A DNA stretch of 64,000 nucleotides. It comes from Porphyra umbilicalis. Taxonomy: Eukaryota > Rhodophyta > Bangiophyceae > Bangiales > Bangiaceae. The stretch's first letter is position 1. Every line of letters starts with the position of its first letter. Positions 52,978 through 63,053 of the stretch are shown piece after piece. The translations under genes were made by a program, and so were the position numbers. The DNA lies in contig KV918768.1 in the NCBI GenBank assembly GCA_002049455.2, forward strand, positions 1 to 64,000, read 5' to 3'. The notes under the pieces were generated by a model, which searched no databases, was not told where the DNA came from, and saw only the letters and a program-made list of their open reading frames with translations.

Positions 52978-55185
52978 TCACCAACCCCCGGAGCGAGAAC
53001 TAAAGTCAGGGTTATAGCCCTGACCGGGATCATCATCGCGCGAGTAATACCCCGGCCCCGAGAAGGTCGGGGGTGTCGCCGAGGGACCCGTCGCCGTCCC
53101 ATAAGGGACAGGAATAGCAACACCAGAGCCCGCCCCGTAATGGGACGGGGTAGCCGATCCCGAGCCCGCCCCATAATGGGACGGGGTAGCCGATCCCGAG
53201 CCCGCTCCATAAGGGGGCGGGGCTACCGAACCCAAGGTCGCCCCATAATGGGACGGAACAGAAGAACCAGGCCCCACCCCGTAGTGGGGTGGGGAAGGGA
53301 ACGGCGGACGCTGTAGCGCCGCCGACGAAATACCACCCCCGGCCGGAACCGGGGGTGACGCCATGTTGCGAATGGACCATCCCGCCAAGACGGTATTGGT
53401 CTCGGCCACGGCCGCGCCATACTCCTCCGCCAAGAGGCGGCGGATCGAGTCGACTGTACTCAAGGAGTACAGCACGTCCGCTTCTCGGTCACCCATAGGG
53501 CGTGACACAATAACGGCCATCTCGTTGCGAAGCCGCACCAAGGTGCGGCTTAGGGCCATCATCAAGGTGAGATCCACCCCGTTGGTAAGGATCGGGGGAA
53601 GCTCCCCTAGGGAGCGGGCCAAGCCATCCCACACCGCGCGCCGCACAGGCCGCGGGGTCCCCAATTGGGCGGCCCCGTCCCACGAGAACAAGGGAAGGGC
53701 CGCCAACGGCGGACCCGAACGTCCCCCAATAAGGGGAACCGACCCTCCTCCGGGGTAGGCACGGCGCGACCGACCAAAGCGTCCACCCCCACGGGGGGTG
53801 TAAGGACGAGAGACCGCCCCCCAAAGGGGCGAGGCCGGATACGGCACCCCCGCGAAGCTCGCGGGGGGCGACGCTGGCTGTGCCGCCGGCGGAGCCAAAA
53901 TGGCCGCCGGACCGTAACGGTTCGGCCCGGCTGTGGCCAGGTCCCGATCAAGGGGACGAAGACGCAGTTCATGAGTGACATCCCTCCCACAAGGGAGGGT
54001 GGAGTCACCAAGGCCCTCCATGAGGACCAAGACCACGTCATCGTCAAGTACCTTGGCACACCGGAAGACCCCTCGGGGGCTCCCATCATACAGGAGCCAC
54101 GACTCCTTCCCATGCTCCTCCACAAGGCGGAGGAGCTCTAACCCGGCCTGCAAGAGGGGCCGAGCGGACGGATCGGCCGAGCACAGTCGCTCTGCCGTGA
54201 GCTTAACAAAAGCCGGCCGCAGGACCAGGGGAAGACGCCACAGATGGCCATGGTGGCGGATGCTGCCGACGAAGACGTTGGCCACCTCGGCGGCCCAAAG
54301 GGTCGCCAACATAATATGGTAGGGTCCCCCGAGGACCTCTCCCATCAGCTTGCTGCCACGCAGCGCCACCATCTGTGGCATCCGCGCGGCCATACCGCGC
54401 GGCACCTCGACCGACGCCCACCAAAGGGGGGCGATCGGATGCAGGGCCTTGCGCCGAGATACCGGAACTTCTCGGACCTCCCGCTGCTCATGGAGCACCA
54501 GGACGCCCAGGGTAGTCCGAATCGTCCACTCCCTCAGGGCGCCGGGTACAAAGTACCCGCGGTCCTCCTCCCCCAACTTGGGGGGGGTGCCAGGGAAGTA
54601 GTCCCACGAGAAATAGGGCTTGTCGCCTACCTCCGGGGGGAGGTCACGCTCCGCCAAATGGCGAAGCACCTGACACACCCGCCAGTCCTCCTGGCGGCGG
54701 AGAAAGGGGAAGTCCGTTGCCGTCCCCTCGGGGACGGCGTACAACGGGCCATAGTTGGCCCGGATGGTCGTCCATAGACGGACCATGCGGCGGCCCTCAA
54801 GGACCGCATACCGCTGTTCCACAAGGGACCCCCCGAGGTCCAAGGGGAACCGGCGAAAAGAGTCGTCGACGACGGCGGGAGTCGGCCAAGAAGCCGACAG
54901 GAGGGAGGCCAGGGTGCCGTCAATCTCCTCCTCCTCGCCGAGGACGTCACCAGGAGCACCACCCCGACTGTCGACCGCCATGGCGGCCGCACCGTGGGCC
55001 GCATCGGCCGACGCCATCGGACCCCGCGAGACGGGGCCCCAAAGAAGTCCGAAGAGCCCCACCCGTGGGCGGGGCACGAGGTCGGCGAAGAGGGGGGAAA
55101 AACCCCGGACACGCGCTCTCGGCGCTGTCCCACCTCGTGACGAAGAGGGTACCCGTGGGACACCCGAGTAGTCCGGTCCCCCCAA
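52978..55185 (-). CDS. Antisense ORF of gypsy-1, 735 codons, unknown protein
   Basis: Minus-strand frame from ATG 55183-55185 to a stop at 52978, intact, lying between the integrase stop and the 3' LTR where no sense gene exists. The first 70 residues are Gly/Arg-rich. The middle (about 80-400) is ordinary globular-looking protein with Trp and Tyr spread through it (RRMVRLWTTIRANYGPLYAV, DKPYFSWDYFPGTPPKL, RGYFVPGALREWTIRTTLGV). The last 150 residues are a low-complexity tail with tandem GAGSGSATPSHY units and a SGPGYYSRDDDPGQGYNP end. I recognise no domain. Antisense or extra ORFs in this position are known in some plant Ty3 elements (for example Grande), with unknown roles. Its integrity beside a twice-stopped pol suggests selection or chance survival. 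Confidence 0.7.
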   Translation of the reverse strand: MGGPDYSGVPRVPSSSRGGTAPRARVRGFSPLFADLVPRPRVGLFGLLWGPVSRGPMASADAAHGAAAMAVDSRGGAPGDVLGEEEEIDGTLASLLSASWPTPAVVDDSFRRFPLDLGGSLVEQRYAVLEGRRMVRLWTTIRANYGPLYAVPEGTATDFPFLRRQEDWRVCQVLRHLAERDLPPEVGDKPYFSWDYFPGTPPKLGEEDRGYFVPGALREWTIRTTLGVLVLHEQREVREVPVSRRKALHPIAPLWWASVEVPRGMAARMPQMVALRGSKLMGEVLGGPYHIMLATLWAAEVANVFVGSIRHHGHLWRLPLVLRPAFVKLTAERLCSADPSARPLLQAGLELLRLVEEHGKESWLLYDGSPRGVFRCAKVLDDDVVLVLMEGLGDSTLPCGRDVTHELRLRPLDRDLATAGPNRYGPAAILAPPAAQPASPPASFAGVPYPASPLWGAVSRPYTPRGGGRFGRSRRAYPGGGSVPLIGGRSGPPLAALPLFSWDGAAQLGTPRPVRRAVWDGLARSLGELPPILTNGVDLTLMMALSRTLVRLRNEMAVIVSRPMGDREADVLYSLSTVDSIRRLLAEEYGAAVAETNTVLAGWSIRNMASPPVPAGGGISSAALQRPPFPSPPHYGVGPGSSVPSHYGATLGSVAPPPYGAGSGSATPSHYGAGSGSATPSHYGAGSGVAIPVPYGTATGPSATPPTFSGPGYYSRDDDPGQGYNPDFSSRSGGW

Positions 55186-55389
55186 CGAGAGAGACCGTTT
55201 TGTATGCCCTGGGGGGGCTCACCGAGGCCCTCGTGGGGCCCGAGTCCGGGGGCGGCCCGCCAGGATGTCCCACAGAGGGGCCCTGGAGAGGCAAGGCCGA
55301 ACGAACCGCCGGGAGCTCCCCCTGGCCAGTGTGTGGGCTGTTGGACACAGCCCCGGGTCTGCGAGACGCAGGCCCTAAGGTGGGGAATA

Positions 55390-56157
55390 TGTGCGGGAAA
55401 ACCCCTCTCCCCTGATGACGCGATCCCCCCGGTATGAGCCGGGGGAGGGGTCGCGAGCACACACGCAATGCCCCTAGAGGGAGCGGTGTGCGGCGCCCCT
55501 TCGGGGCGCCTGCCAGGTGGCGCTCAGGGCCACCCCCGAGTCTGACATCCCCCTTGCCCGAAGGCAGGGGGGGACAGGGCCTGACGCGAACGAGGGGCCA
55601 CGCGACCCCTCGATCCTGGCCCCCTAGAGGGGCCTGGAAGCTTGTGGAAGCTCCTCTGGCTGGGGAGAAGCCCGGGACTGGGATTAGATCTAGGCCACTG
55701 TTGATATCCCACGAGGGCTTCGATCGGAGAGTTGAAAATCTGGGGATAAGTCCCTAGTGATGTATTGGGCAATTTCAGTCCCAGCTGGCTTAAATCCAGG
55801 GACCATATCTCTCTTCCAGTGGAAGGGGGTCCCTTGATCCGTGGCAGGGGCCACCAGGACCCCTCATCAGGGACCGTGGCCCGTCGGGCCCCGGCCCCCC
55901 TACGACCGTCTTTTCCTGGGTCGGGATTGTGCACGTCCTGTGTCTTGTTTCTGAGGGTATATGAGTGTATGCTTTGGGGTCATCGTGCGTACTCAAATAA
56001 ATCAGCGTTGCGTTTGCGTTAGTTCCGGCGTTCTGGTGCGCTCCGCGCCCTGTGATCCAGGCGTTTGTGTTCTTTCTCCTTTGTGTCGCTCCGCATCCTG
56101 TGCTGGGTTTTCTGACGGGGCCGTGCCCCGTCGGCTTTGCGGGCAGAAACCACTACA
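55390..56157 (+). repeat. 3' LTR of gypsy-1
   Basis: Begins TGTGCGGGAAAACCCC and ends CACTACA; the same length as the 5' LTR with about a dozen mismatches by eye. The purine-rich AAGGTGGGGAATA just upstream is the likely polypurine tract. GCCAT follows (56158-56162). Confidence 0.93.
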
Positions 56158-56162
56158 GCCAT

Positions 56163-56447
56163 GAGCAGCGCCACTGTCACGCGAACCGTGCGTCGGCTGC
56201 ACGCACGGAAAGCTAAGAACTAACGCAACAATGCGGCGTCCAGCTTCGGGTGCGTAGCTGGCCGGTAGCGAACCGAGTCCAAATCCACATTGACGAGCTC
56301 CAAAGCGCTTGTGTAAAGTTTTCGGCGGTAGCTCGTCCGACGAATGGCGCTGTCGCTTACGTCCACAGGCATCTCATGCTGAGTGCGGTCCCACGTCAGA
56401 CCTGCCCACCTTATACAAATAATCATGAGGCGGTACCGTCGGATCAA
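56163..56447 (-). pseudogene. 5' part of the pogo/Tigger-like transposase, beyond the chromovirus
   Basis: On the minus strand this reads SYRRKLYTSALELV and HPKLDAALLR, then a stop, then a helix (VRVTVALLMARAAELVE when joined across the GCCAT site to 45819). The W/R-rich HTH plus HPxLxxxL layout is the N-terminal DNA-binding part of pogo/Tigger proteins. It confirms that the chromovirus is nested within this gene. Confidence 0.65.
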
Positions 56448-57200
56448 CTTGGACCTCTTCTTGGATCCTCCCCCACGACGGGCGCTGGAGTTACCATTTT
56501 ATCTGGTGGGTGGGCTACTCTAGGGTGCCGTCCGGCTGCGAGCGACCGGCTCAGCAACGGTAGCCATCTCCACCATGGGCTATTCTGCCACCGCCACGCT
56601 CGAAGTTGGATCACAGCCGCCACTCCCACCCGTAGACCCATGCCGAAAGCTCCAATGCACCGATAGGTCGGCCGCGGCCAGGGCAGCTGCCCGGATTCCA
56701 TCGTGGGCAATCGCTCGCAGGTTGGGGAAGGAAGCCAGAAAGGCCGCCTCAGCCGACGCCATTGCTGCTTGAAACGGAGTGGCGAGGGAGGCATGCCATC
56801 CTGACGTGCGATCGCTCGCAGCCACCCACTGGTAGTCGTTATCGCTCGGTTTATCGATGATTACAGCAGCCACGCCGTAAGCCGCCTCCCGTTTGACGCC
56901 CAGGCTTTCGAATGTAAAACTTGACGGTGCCCCGTCGACGGCTTTCGTAATCCGCTGTATCTCAGACGGCAAGCCAAAGACAATATATTGAAGGAGAGGG
57001 GGGGGGAGGGCGGCCATGGGAGCGAGCATAGTGATCAAAAGAGTGTGGGACTGCGCCAAGTTGTCAGGTTGGCGGGCATCAGATGCGATGGGGGAGAAAG
57101 AGGGGAGTAGGGGCCACCGGGGCGTGCTCAACAGATGGGTCGTGAATCACGGGAAGGGACGACGACGGCTGCGACGAAGATGGCTGCGTCTTAATGGCTT
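56448..57200. other. Region right of the pogo fragment; one unassigned minus-strand frame
   Basis: A minus-strand frame at 56580-57131 (183 codons) is open and has normal composition (SLGVKREAAYGVAAVIIDKP; an AE-rich helix). It faintly recalls an RNase H-like fold, but no catalytic set can be assigned. Otherwise nothing is recognised. Confidence 0.25.
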
Positions 57201-57202
57201 CG

Positions 57203-57305
57203 AGAATAGTGACAAATCATATGTTAAATGTTTCTAAACTTTAACATTTGATTGGTCACTAATCTGTTAAATTTTAGACAGATTTAACATTTGATTGGTC
57301 ACTAA
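57203..57305. repeat. Direct and inverted copies of a TTTAACATTTGATTGGTCACT word
   Basis: TTTAACATTTGATTGGTCAC occurs at about 57240 and again at about 57283, with an imperfect inverted copy (AGTGACAAATCATATGTTAAA) at about 57207. The spacer itself contains GTTAAATTT/AGATTTAAC-like inverted words. It could be the terminal repeat region of a small DNA element, perhaps the pogo element's right end. Confidence 0.45.
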
Positions 57306-58379
57306 TCTCGGAGCCATTGAGACGCCGAGCGATCGAAGACAATTAACCGCTGTCGCGGCAAGTTCCCGATCGTCGGTCGACTCGTTAATGGCCTACCTGG
57401 GCCTGCACGGGGCGTGACAAGGTCGAGAATTGACTGCACGTGCGGGTGTGGAGGACCTTCCACCCTGTATACAGGTTTTAAGAACACGGTATTTTCCGCC
57501 CGAGTTTTCTTGTCGGGCTGCGGATAGCTAAAATCTTTGAGCATGTCAGCATTTCTCAGCGTCGGGTGAGCCACAGCCCTACACCACCGGCAGGCCATTC
57601 TCGCGCCGGGCCCGAAGTGGCCCGCCAACGCTGTCATCTACTTGTAGGTACCGATTCGGATGACTAAGACGGCGCGGGTCTTGCCCCGTTCTTAGTTGCC
57701 AATTGTGTGGGCCGTTTGGCGAGAGTGCTGCAAAAACACAGTGTAAAACGCAATCGACCCAACCCGCAGGTCGACGTCCCCCACGTCGGTGGAGACGGCA
57801 ATCGTCGCTGTCTGTACTGGCTTCCGGGCCCCCGTCCCCCTCTGGTCGGTGCGGAGAGGCGCTCCTAGAGGCCCGCGCGCGCATGCGTGCGTGGCCCGAA
57901 GCCTGCCAAAAGAATGACGCAGGCGACCCTTGGTCGCCAGCCCCCGCACACACATTTGTCGATTGCGTCGGCCCGCAAACCGCTCCGGTGCGAAACCACT
58001 CACCGGACGCCACACGTCATGCACGTACGAATGGACCGGCAAGAATCAGCTCGCCGGTCGAAAACAGACAATCAAATCAAAGCAAACTAAATCGCTCATG
58101 AAACGAAAACGAACTGAATCCACGAAAACCGAGGTACAATCACCAAGCCGGTTGCATGATGTGCCCACGGACGCACCAATCAGCGACCGTACATGGTACA
58201 CAGCCAAGTCTCGGTCGTGCAAGGGATTGCCAACGAACCCGGGCGCGAGGTTGAGTTCGCCACAAATGGTTGGAGTCGTGATGCGTCCGCGTGTGCCCGC
58301 AATCACTCCAGTCGGGGTACACGGCCCATCTTTGCCAGGTAGTCGGAGCGCTAACACTCCCGGCTGTTCCTCACAGAGC
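57306..58379. other. Unassigned region, possible transposon relic
   Basis: A minus-strand frame at 57302-57637 reads LAGHFGPGARMACRWCRAV, reminiscent of the CxxC gap in Tnp2-like transposases, but too little is visible to name it. Other frames are short. No RNA gene is seen. Confidence 0.25.
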
Positions 58380-59723
58380 GCCCTGTCGTGAAGCTCAGCC
58401 GGATGATGCACTGATTCACGGGGTTGAGGTCGTTGCTGGTGTGCATGACGCCATCAAGCACCGCGGACGGACAGGGCTTCGTTAGACCATCAGAAGTGTT
58501 GTGCTCGGACTTGCAGATGCCGACGTTGGAGATGTTCTTCCCGCCGTAGGCCTCACTTGCAGCAGCGACGTCGATCATCAGCCTCTTCTCCGTCGTGTGG
58601 GTTTCTTGGGTTACGACGTCAAACATCTGCTCAGAGTCGGTGAGCATGATTAACGGGATATGGTGACCGAACACACGCTAGACGTCGTGCCTGATGATTA
58701 ACGTAGCATCAAAGGGATCCGCGAAAGAATAGACCTCCCCAGCCAAAATTCTGCGTACCACCCGTGGCGCCCTCTTTCAAGAATAGGCCAAGACGTGACA
58801 GTTGTCGTCGTCGTCGCGCAGCAGCACAGTCTAGCCCAGCTGCGACGACAGGTCGTCGCTTGCGGCAAAGGAAGCGTCGGCGTACACGCGCAGGAGTAGC
58901 GACTCCCTCTCCTGCAGGGCGTAGTAGAGCGTCCGTGCCTTAGCCTTGACCGAATATTTGACCGCCGTGTAGAACTTCTGTCCATTATGTGGGCAGAAGG
59001 ACGTTGCGGTCGCCTGTGCGGCTCGGTAAATGGCGCAGAACACGTCGGGACGGCTTTGACAAACCCAGGCAAGTGCGGCCCTGGCCGACATAAACGTCTC
59101 GACGGCCGTGTCAATTGCGAGCGGCACCTTTTCTTCCGCGTATCGCGCCTGGTCGATATTGAAACTCCGTAGCGGCTCAGTAATCGTCTTCATGGACACC
59201 CCGGCGAAGTCAACGTTATCTCACATGCGCGGCTTGGCCTAAAACCCCTCAAGCGTGTTCTATGTTAGGTCTCGGAACGACTCGTTGCCGCCGTGACGGA
59301 AGTCGTCCGTGTAGCGAACTAGAAGTCGCTCGATGCCCTCAGCCCCGTCTTTGACAAACACAGCCAGGTTGCCTGTCAGTGACGTCATCTGCAACTCATC
59401 CTTCACATGCTCCGTTGCAGTTGCATTCCAGTAGTCACCAGCTTCACAGAATCCGTGCGATGGCCGTTGAAGCTCGAGCAAGTGGTCCGCCTCCATAAAG
59501 AAGTGCCACTGATTCTTGCCCCGCGGCTGAAACAAGATGGGGCGCGTCAGAGAGTTGCGGCTCTGCAGATACGCCTGGTTCTCGTCCTGGATGAAAATGC
59601 GGACGCTGAGAATGGCGTTAACAGAGCGGACATTGCACGTGGAGCTCTGTTGTCGTTGTTGTAGTTGTGCTAAACTATAGCACCAACCACACGGTTTCGG
59701 ATTCCGTTCATAACCAACTAGGT
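58380..59723 (-). pseudogene. Degenerate copia-type RT-RNase H fragment
   Basis: Reading the minus strand from 59723: IQDENQAYLQSRNSLTRPI, the RT entry; SHGFCEAGDYWNATATEHVK; LVRYTDDFRHGGN, the YxDD in altered form. Then SARAALAWVCQSRPDVFCAI and VYADASFAASDDLSSQLG lead into the RNase H. IPLIMLTDSEQMFDV, TTEKRLMIDVAAASEAYGG and HNTSDGLTKP complete it. Several stops and frameshifts separate the blocks. The family (TTEKRLMID, SSQLG) differs from the copia element at 21.4 kb and resembles copia-like elements of fungi and other protists. The 5' part is removed at 59724, where gypsy-2 begins. Confidence 0.75.
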
Positions 59724-60216
59724 TGTGAAAACCCAAATCGGCTGACTTGGCTGAAATGGCTGGTTCCTTACACTGTAATGTCCGACTTGGACAATTTGAC
59801 CCCTGGACTTAATTGGGGACTTGCATGTAATTTGTATGGGATTTTTGCGTGGGAGCCAGACGGATATCTCCTCTCCCCTTGAGCCGGGGGAGGCGTATGA
59901 TTGGTTGATATATTGTTCATTGTTTTTGTGTTCTGAGTGGGCGTTTTATGCGTGTTTTGAGGGGTTCTTCCTGCGTGCTTTGGGGACTGTGAGGGTATAT
60001 TTGTGCGGGACAGCGGGGCGAGTCGACCCTGCTTTGCTCGTCAAGTAAAAACCGTCTGGCTCCAACAGCTCTTGGTCGTGCCTTGCGACGGCGGCAACTG
60101 TTGCACACGCGAGTTGCGTGTTGGACGCTTTGAGGTTTTGCTTCCGGTACCCTAGCCCGGTATCGATTACTACGACGATGGCCCCGACTCGGGTGCCACC
60201 AGTGCGTAGTGCTACA
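59724..60216 (+). repeat. 5' LTR of gypsy-2 (left edge inferred)
   Basis: It ends GTGCTACA at 60216, just before TTTGGTGGATCAGC. The start is inferred from similarity to the gypsy-1 LTR start and from the break in the copia fragment. An internal CTCTCCCCTTGAGCCGGGGGAGG resembles the corresponding gypsy-1 LTR segment. The partner LTR lies outside the window, so the edge is unproven. Confidence 0.5.
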
Positions 60217-60646
60217 TTTGGTGGATCAGCAGGGGAAGGACTTCACTTAGTCTCTTCTGTCCGACGGGACAGCGGTGACCGAGTCTGCGCCTTCCCCCGT
60301 TTTTGGCCCCAGACACTGGGACGGCCTCCACGGAGTCCTCTTCGTACTTTGTGTTCGCGGGGTGACAAGGTGAGGGCCCGGGCCAGAGTCTGGTCGGGTG
60401 AATTTGAGGACTAACCCTGCGGCTTGCTTCGGGCTTGACTGCGGGCAGAGGTACTCCTCCCCGAGACAACGATCCCGAGTCGGGACCTAACGTCAAGAGC
60501 GGTGACCTCGAGCCGAGGACACCCGGAGGATGGCTGATCAGGGACACCCTCCCATCGGCCCGATATGGACTGGGGAGGAAGGGCGAGAGGACCTTCCATC
60601 TGAAGCCCCGAGTTAGGGCGATGCAGATGTCGTCGACACAACGCAA

Positions 60647-62288
60647 GTGTCACGGACGTCGAGCGGACGGTCCTTGTTCAGGCCTCCCCCTCCGAGTGCG
60701 GTTGGGGAGAACCCCCCTGTCGGTGGTAGACCGAGGCCGAGTTTGGCCATGGGAACCCCCCGTCAGGGTGTTGGCACACACTTCGGCAAGAGACAGCCGG
60801 AAGGCGAGTTGAGTGGGAGTCCTTCCTTCCTCGCCGGTGGGTCTAGCCACCCCCGAGAGCCCGCGGGTGGTAGCTCGAGTCGAGCTACCCCGGGGACCTC
60901 TGGGGAGATCGAGGGATCCTTCGGGTTCTTCGATGGCGGTTTCGAAAGTACCCTGGCACAACTTGTGCGGGATGAGATTGAGCAGTCGATGAGGAAGTTT
61001 ACCTTATCGACGCAAGGCGCTTTCCGACGGGCAAGTCGACGCGGGAAGCGGGCGTCAGAGTTGAGACGCCACTTGGACATTGACTCCAAGTCGGAGTCGA
61101 CGGACGAGTCCGCCGAGAGTGCTTCTGAGGACGGGCGAGCGCGAGGGCGCACCCCGGTTGAACGAGTTGTTCCCGGCAAGATTGTTGTCAACAACCCGTT
61201 GTACAAAGCCGTGTTTGACTGTGAGACTTATGGGCTGGCGAACAAGGCGACTCGCTATTCGCGCAGCCAGGCTCGAACTCTGGGCCGGCGCAAGAAGGAC
61301 GTCGCTCAGTCCTTTGGTGTCCGATCCGAGTGGGATTGGACTCCGGCGCTTAAGGTGTTCCAGGTTTTGCGTAAGTTCGCAAAAGCCTGTGACGACAACG
61401 ATGTCTCAGAGGCCGAGGCATTCTATATGGTCCAGGACTTCACCAAGGAACCGCTTCGCACCGAGGTGATGAACGTCATGCCGAGTCGGCATGGCGGGAA
61501 CCCCGGTGAGGTTTCCTCCTACTTGGAGTTGGTGAACTGGATGCTGCGTCGTCATGTCGACGAGGCAGACTTGGCAGCTCAAGCCGAGCTGTTCAACCGA
61601 GCACGCCAAGGCCCGATGAAGACGAGTTGTCTTTCTCGGAGCGCTTGCGGCAGATGAATGTCCTGTGTGGGTTCATTCAATCGCAGGGCGTCATCAAGGG
61701 GCGCGTTTTGGAGGGTGTCCACAAGGCGGCTCGCGCGACTGTGCGCGAGCGTAATACCCCTACTCTTTCCTTGGCCGAGTTGGCCAGGATCGCTGAAGTC
61801 AAAGGCGATGAGTACCGTTGGTCCCTTGCAGAGCAACACAAGGAACGCGAGAAGGAAGGGCGGAAGATGCCGGAGGTCTTCTCGCTTAATGCCCTACCCG
61901 AAGGCGGCTATGCCTGTCGGGGTTGTGGAACCGGAAGACCCGGCTCACTTGGCCGTGGCGGCAGTTCCGGATGCTCCTTCCCAACTCGGGAAGAAGGCCG
62001 GGTCGGGACCGTCCATGCTGGCAATGTGGCCAAGTCGGTCACTGGGCGACCCAATGCCCGAAGCTGGACGTCCGCCTTCGTGCCCAGTTGGCCGAAGCGT
62101 GGAAGGCCAAGATCCAGAAGACCACTCCGAACGCGGAAGCCTCGCGTCGAGTGGCATTTGCTGCCCAGCAACCCGCTGAGCAACAGGAGTCAGAGGCTGA
62201 CTCGCCGCACGAGGAAGAGGAGGAGCCAACCCCTTCCTCAGGTAAAGAAGCGTCGTCCCCTTCCGACTCGGAAGAGGGAAACGAATAA
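60647..62288 (+). pseudogene. Gag of gypsy-2 (two frameshifts)
   Basis: Frame 1 (to TGA 61655-61657) carries the gag core: SEWDWTPALKVFQVLRKFAK, DNDVSEAEAFYMVQDF and GEVSSYLELVNWMLRRHVD, clearly homologous to gypsy-1. The next frame from about 61627 reads SFSERLRQMNVLCGFIQSQG and RATVRERNTPTLSLAELARI. The third frame from about 61930 holds the zinc knuckle CWQCGQVGHWATQC and an acidic tail ending GNE at 62288. At least two indels break it. The start of frame 1 is not certain. Confidence 0.8.
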
Positions 62289-62498
62289 CCGCTGGCTACA
62301 AGAAGTCCTCACGTGCCTCAGCGGTTGGTCCGGGGACTAAGACCCCCCGGACTCCGGGGAGGTTGCGCATATTGAAGCGTCCTCGAGGGGTACGGCCAAG
62401 AGCCCAGGCCTTACCCAAGGGTACCGACCCGAGTCGGGTCGTTGCCAATTTGACAGGGGTGAACTATCAAGTGTCCGGCCGACTCTGGCTGGATAAGG

Positions 62499-63053
62499 TT
62501 GTTTGAACTTGCGTGCCGTATCATAGTCGATACCGGTTCTGCAGCCTCTCTAATTCGGCAGGAGTCTCTGCCGAAGGAGGTGCAACTGGGTCCTGTTGAC
62601 CCAGAGCAGTACCATATGTTTGATATTAATGGAGGACTCCTCCCTATTGTGGGGTCAGTCAAGTTGACTGTTCGCATTGGGTCCTATGACACCGAGGTGA
62701 CCTTTGGTGTGGTCCCACGAATGTCTGTCCCAGTACTCCTGGGTACGGACTACACGGACATACACGTGCCGGTGATCAGTGGACCGAGTCGGTTCATCCG
62801 TTTGTTGAATGGGGATAAGGTTCCCATCTTGGGGAGGGGGAAGTCTGTCACCCCTCCAGCTCCCAAGGTGGAAGCTGCTGCACACACAGCCGAGCCGGCT
62901 GATGCTTGCGTGCGTTTGGCCAAGGGGGTTGTGTGTGCCCTCGGTCAACAGGTTACATACTCGTTACCTCGACCTTTAAGGGAGACGGCTTTGTCTCCCC
63001 CAATGACCGCTTGTACCATAAACACCAGGAGCAAGTCGCGTCTGGCCCCATGA
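62499..63053 (+). pseudogene. Protease segment of gypsy-2 pol
   Basis: IIVDTGSAASLIRQ is an aspartic protease active site (D-T-G-S), followed by GGLLPIVGSVKLTV and VPVLLGTDYTDIHV as in gypsy-1 (GGWLPIVGAVCLGV, VPAILGTSFIDVAT). The frame shifts near 62940 into the RT frame. Confidence 0.8.

Larger units (their letters stand above)
45825..56157 (+). mobile_element. Complete Ty3/gypsy chromovirus (gypsy-1), 10.3 kb, with an extra antisense ORF
   Basis: Two 768-bp LTRs (45825-46592 and 55390-56157) with TG...CA ends and a GCCAT duplication at 45820-45824 and 56158-56162. Gag, protease, RT, RNase H, integrase and a C-terminal chromodomain occur in the plus direction. A 735-codon ORF lies on the minus strand between integrase and 3' LTR. 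The LTRs differ at about a dozen sites by eye (about 1.5%). The whole element is packed with short perfect hairpins, unlike the surrounding DNA. It inserted into the pogo-like transposase gene. Confidence 0.95.

Noticed and set aside
55403-55413. 3' LTR of gypsy-1 starting at the TGATGACG word (55413)
   Set aside because: The GCCAT target duplication and the matching TGTG starts place the LTR start 23 bases earlier, at 55390 (and at 45825 on the left).
56580-57131. RNase H domain in the unassigned minus-strand frame
   Set aside because: Only vague resemblance (GVAAVIID strand, AE helix); the catalytic acidic set cannot be placed.
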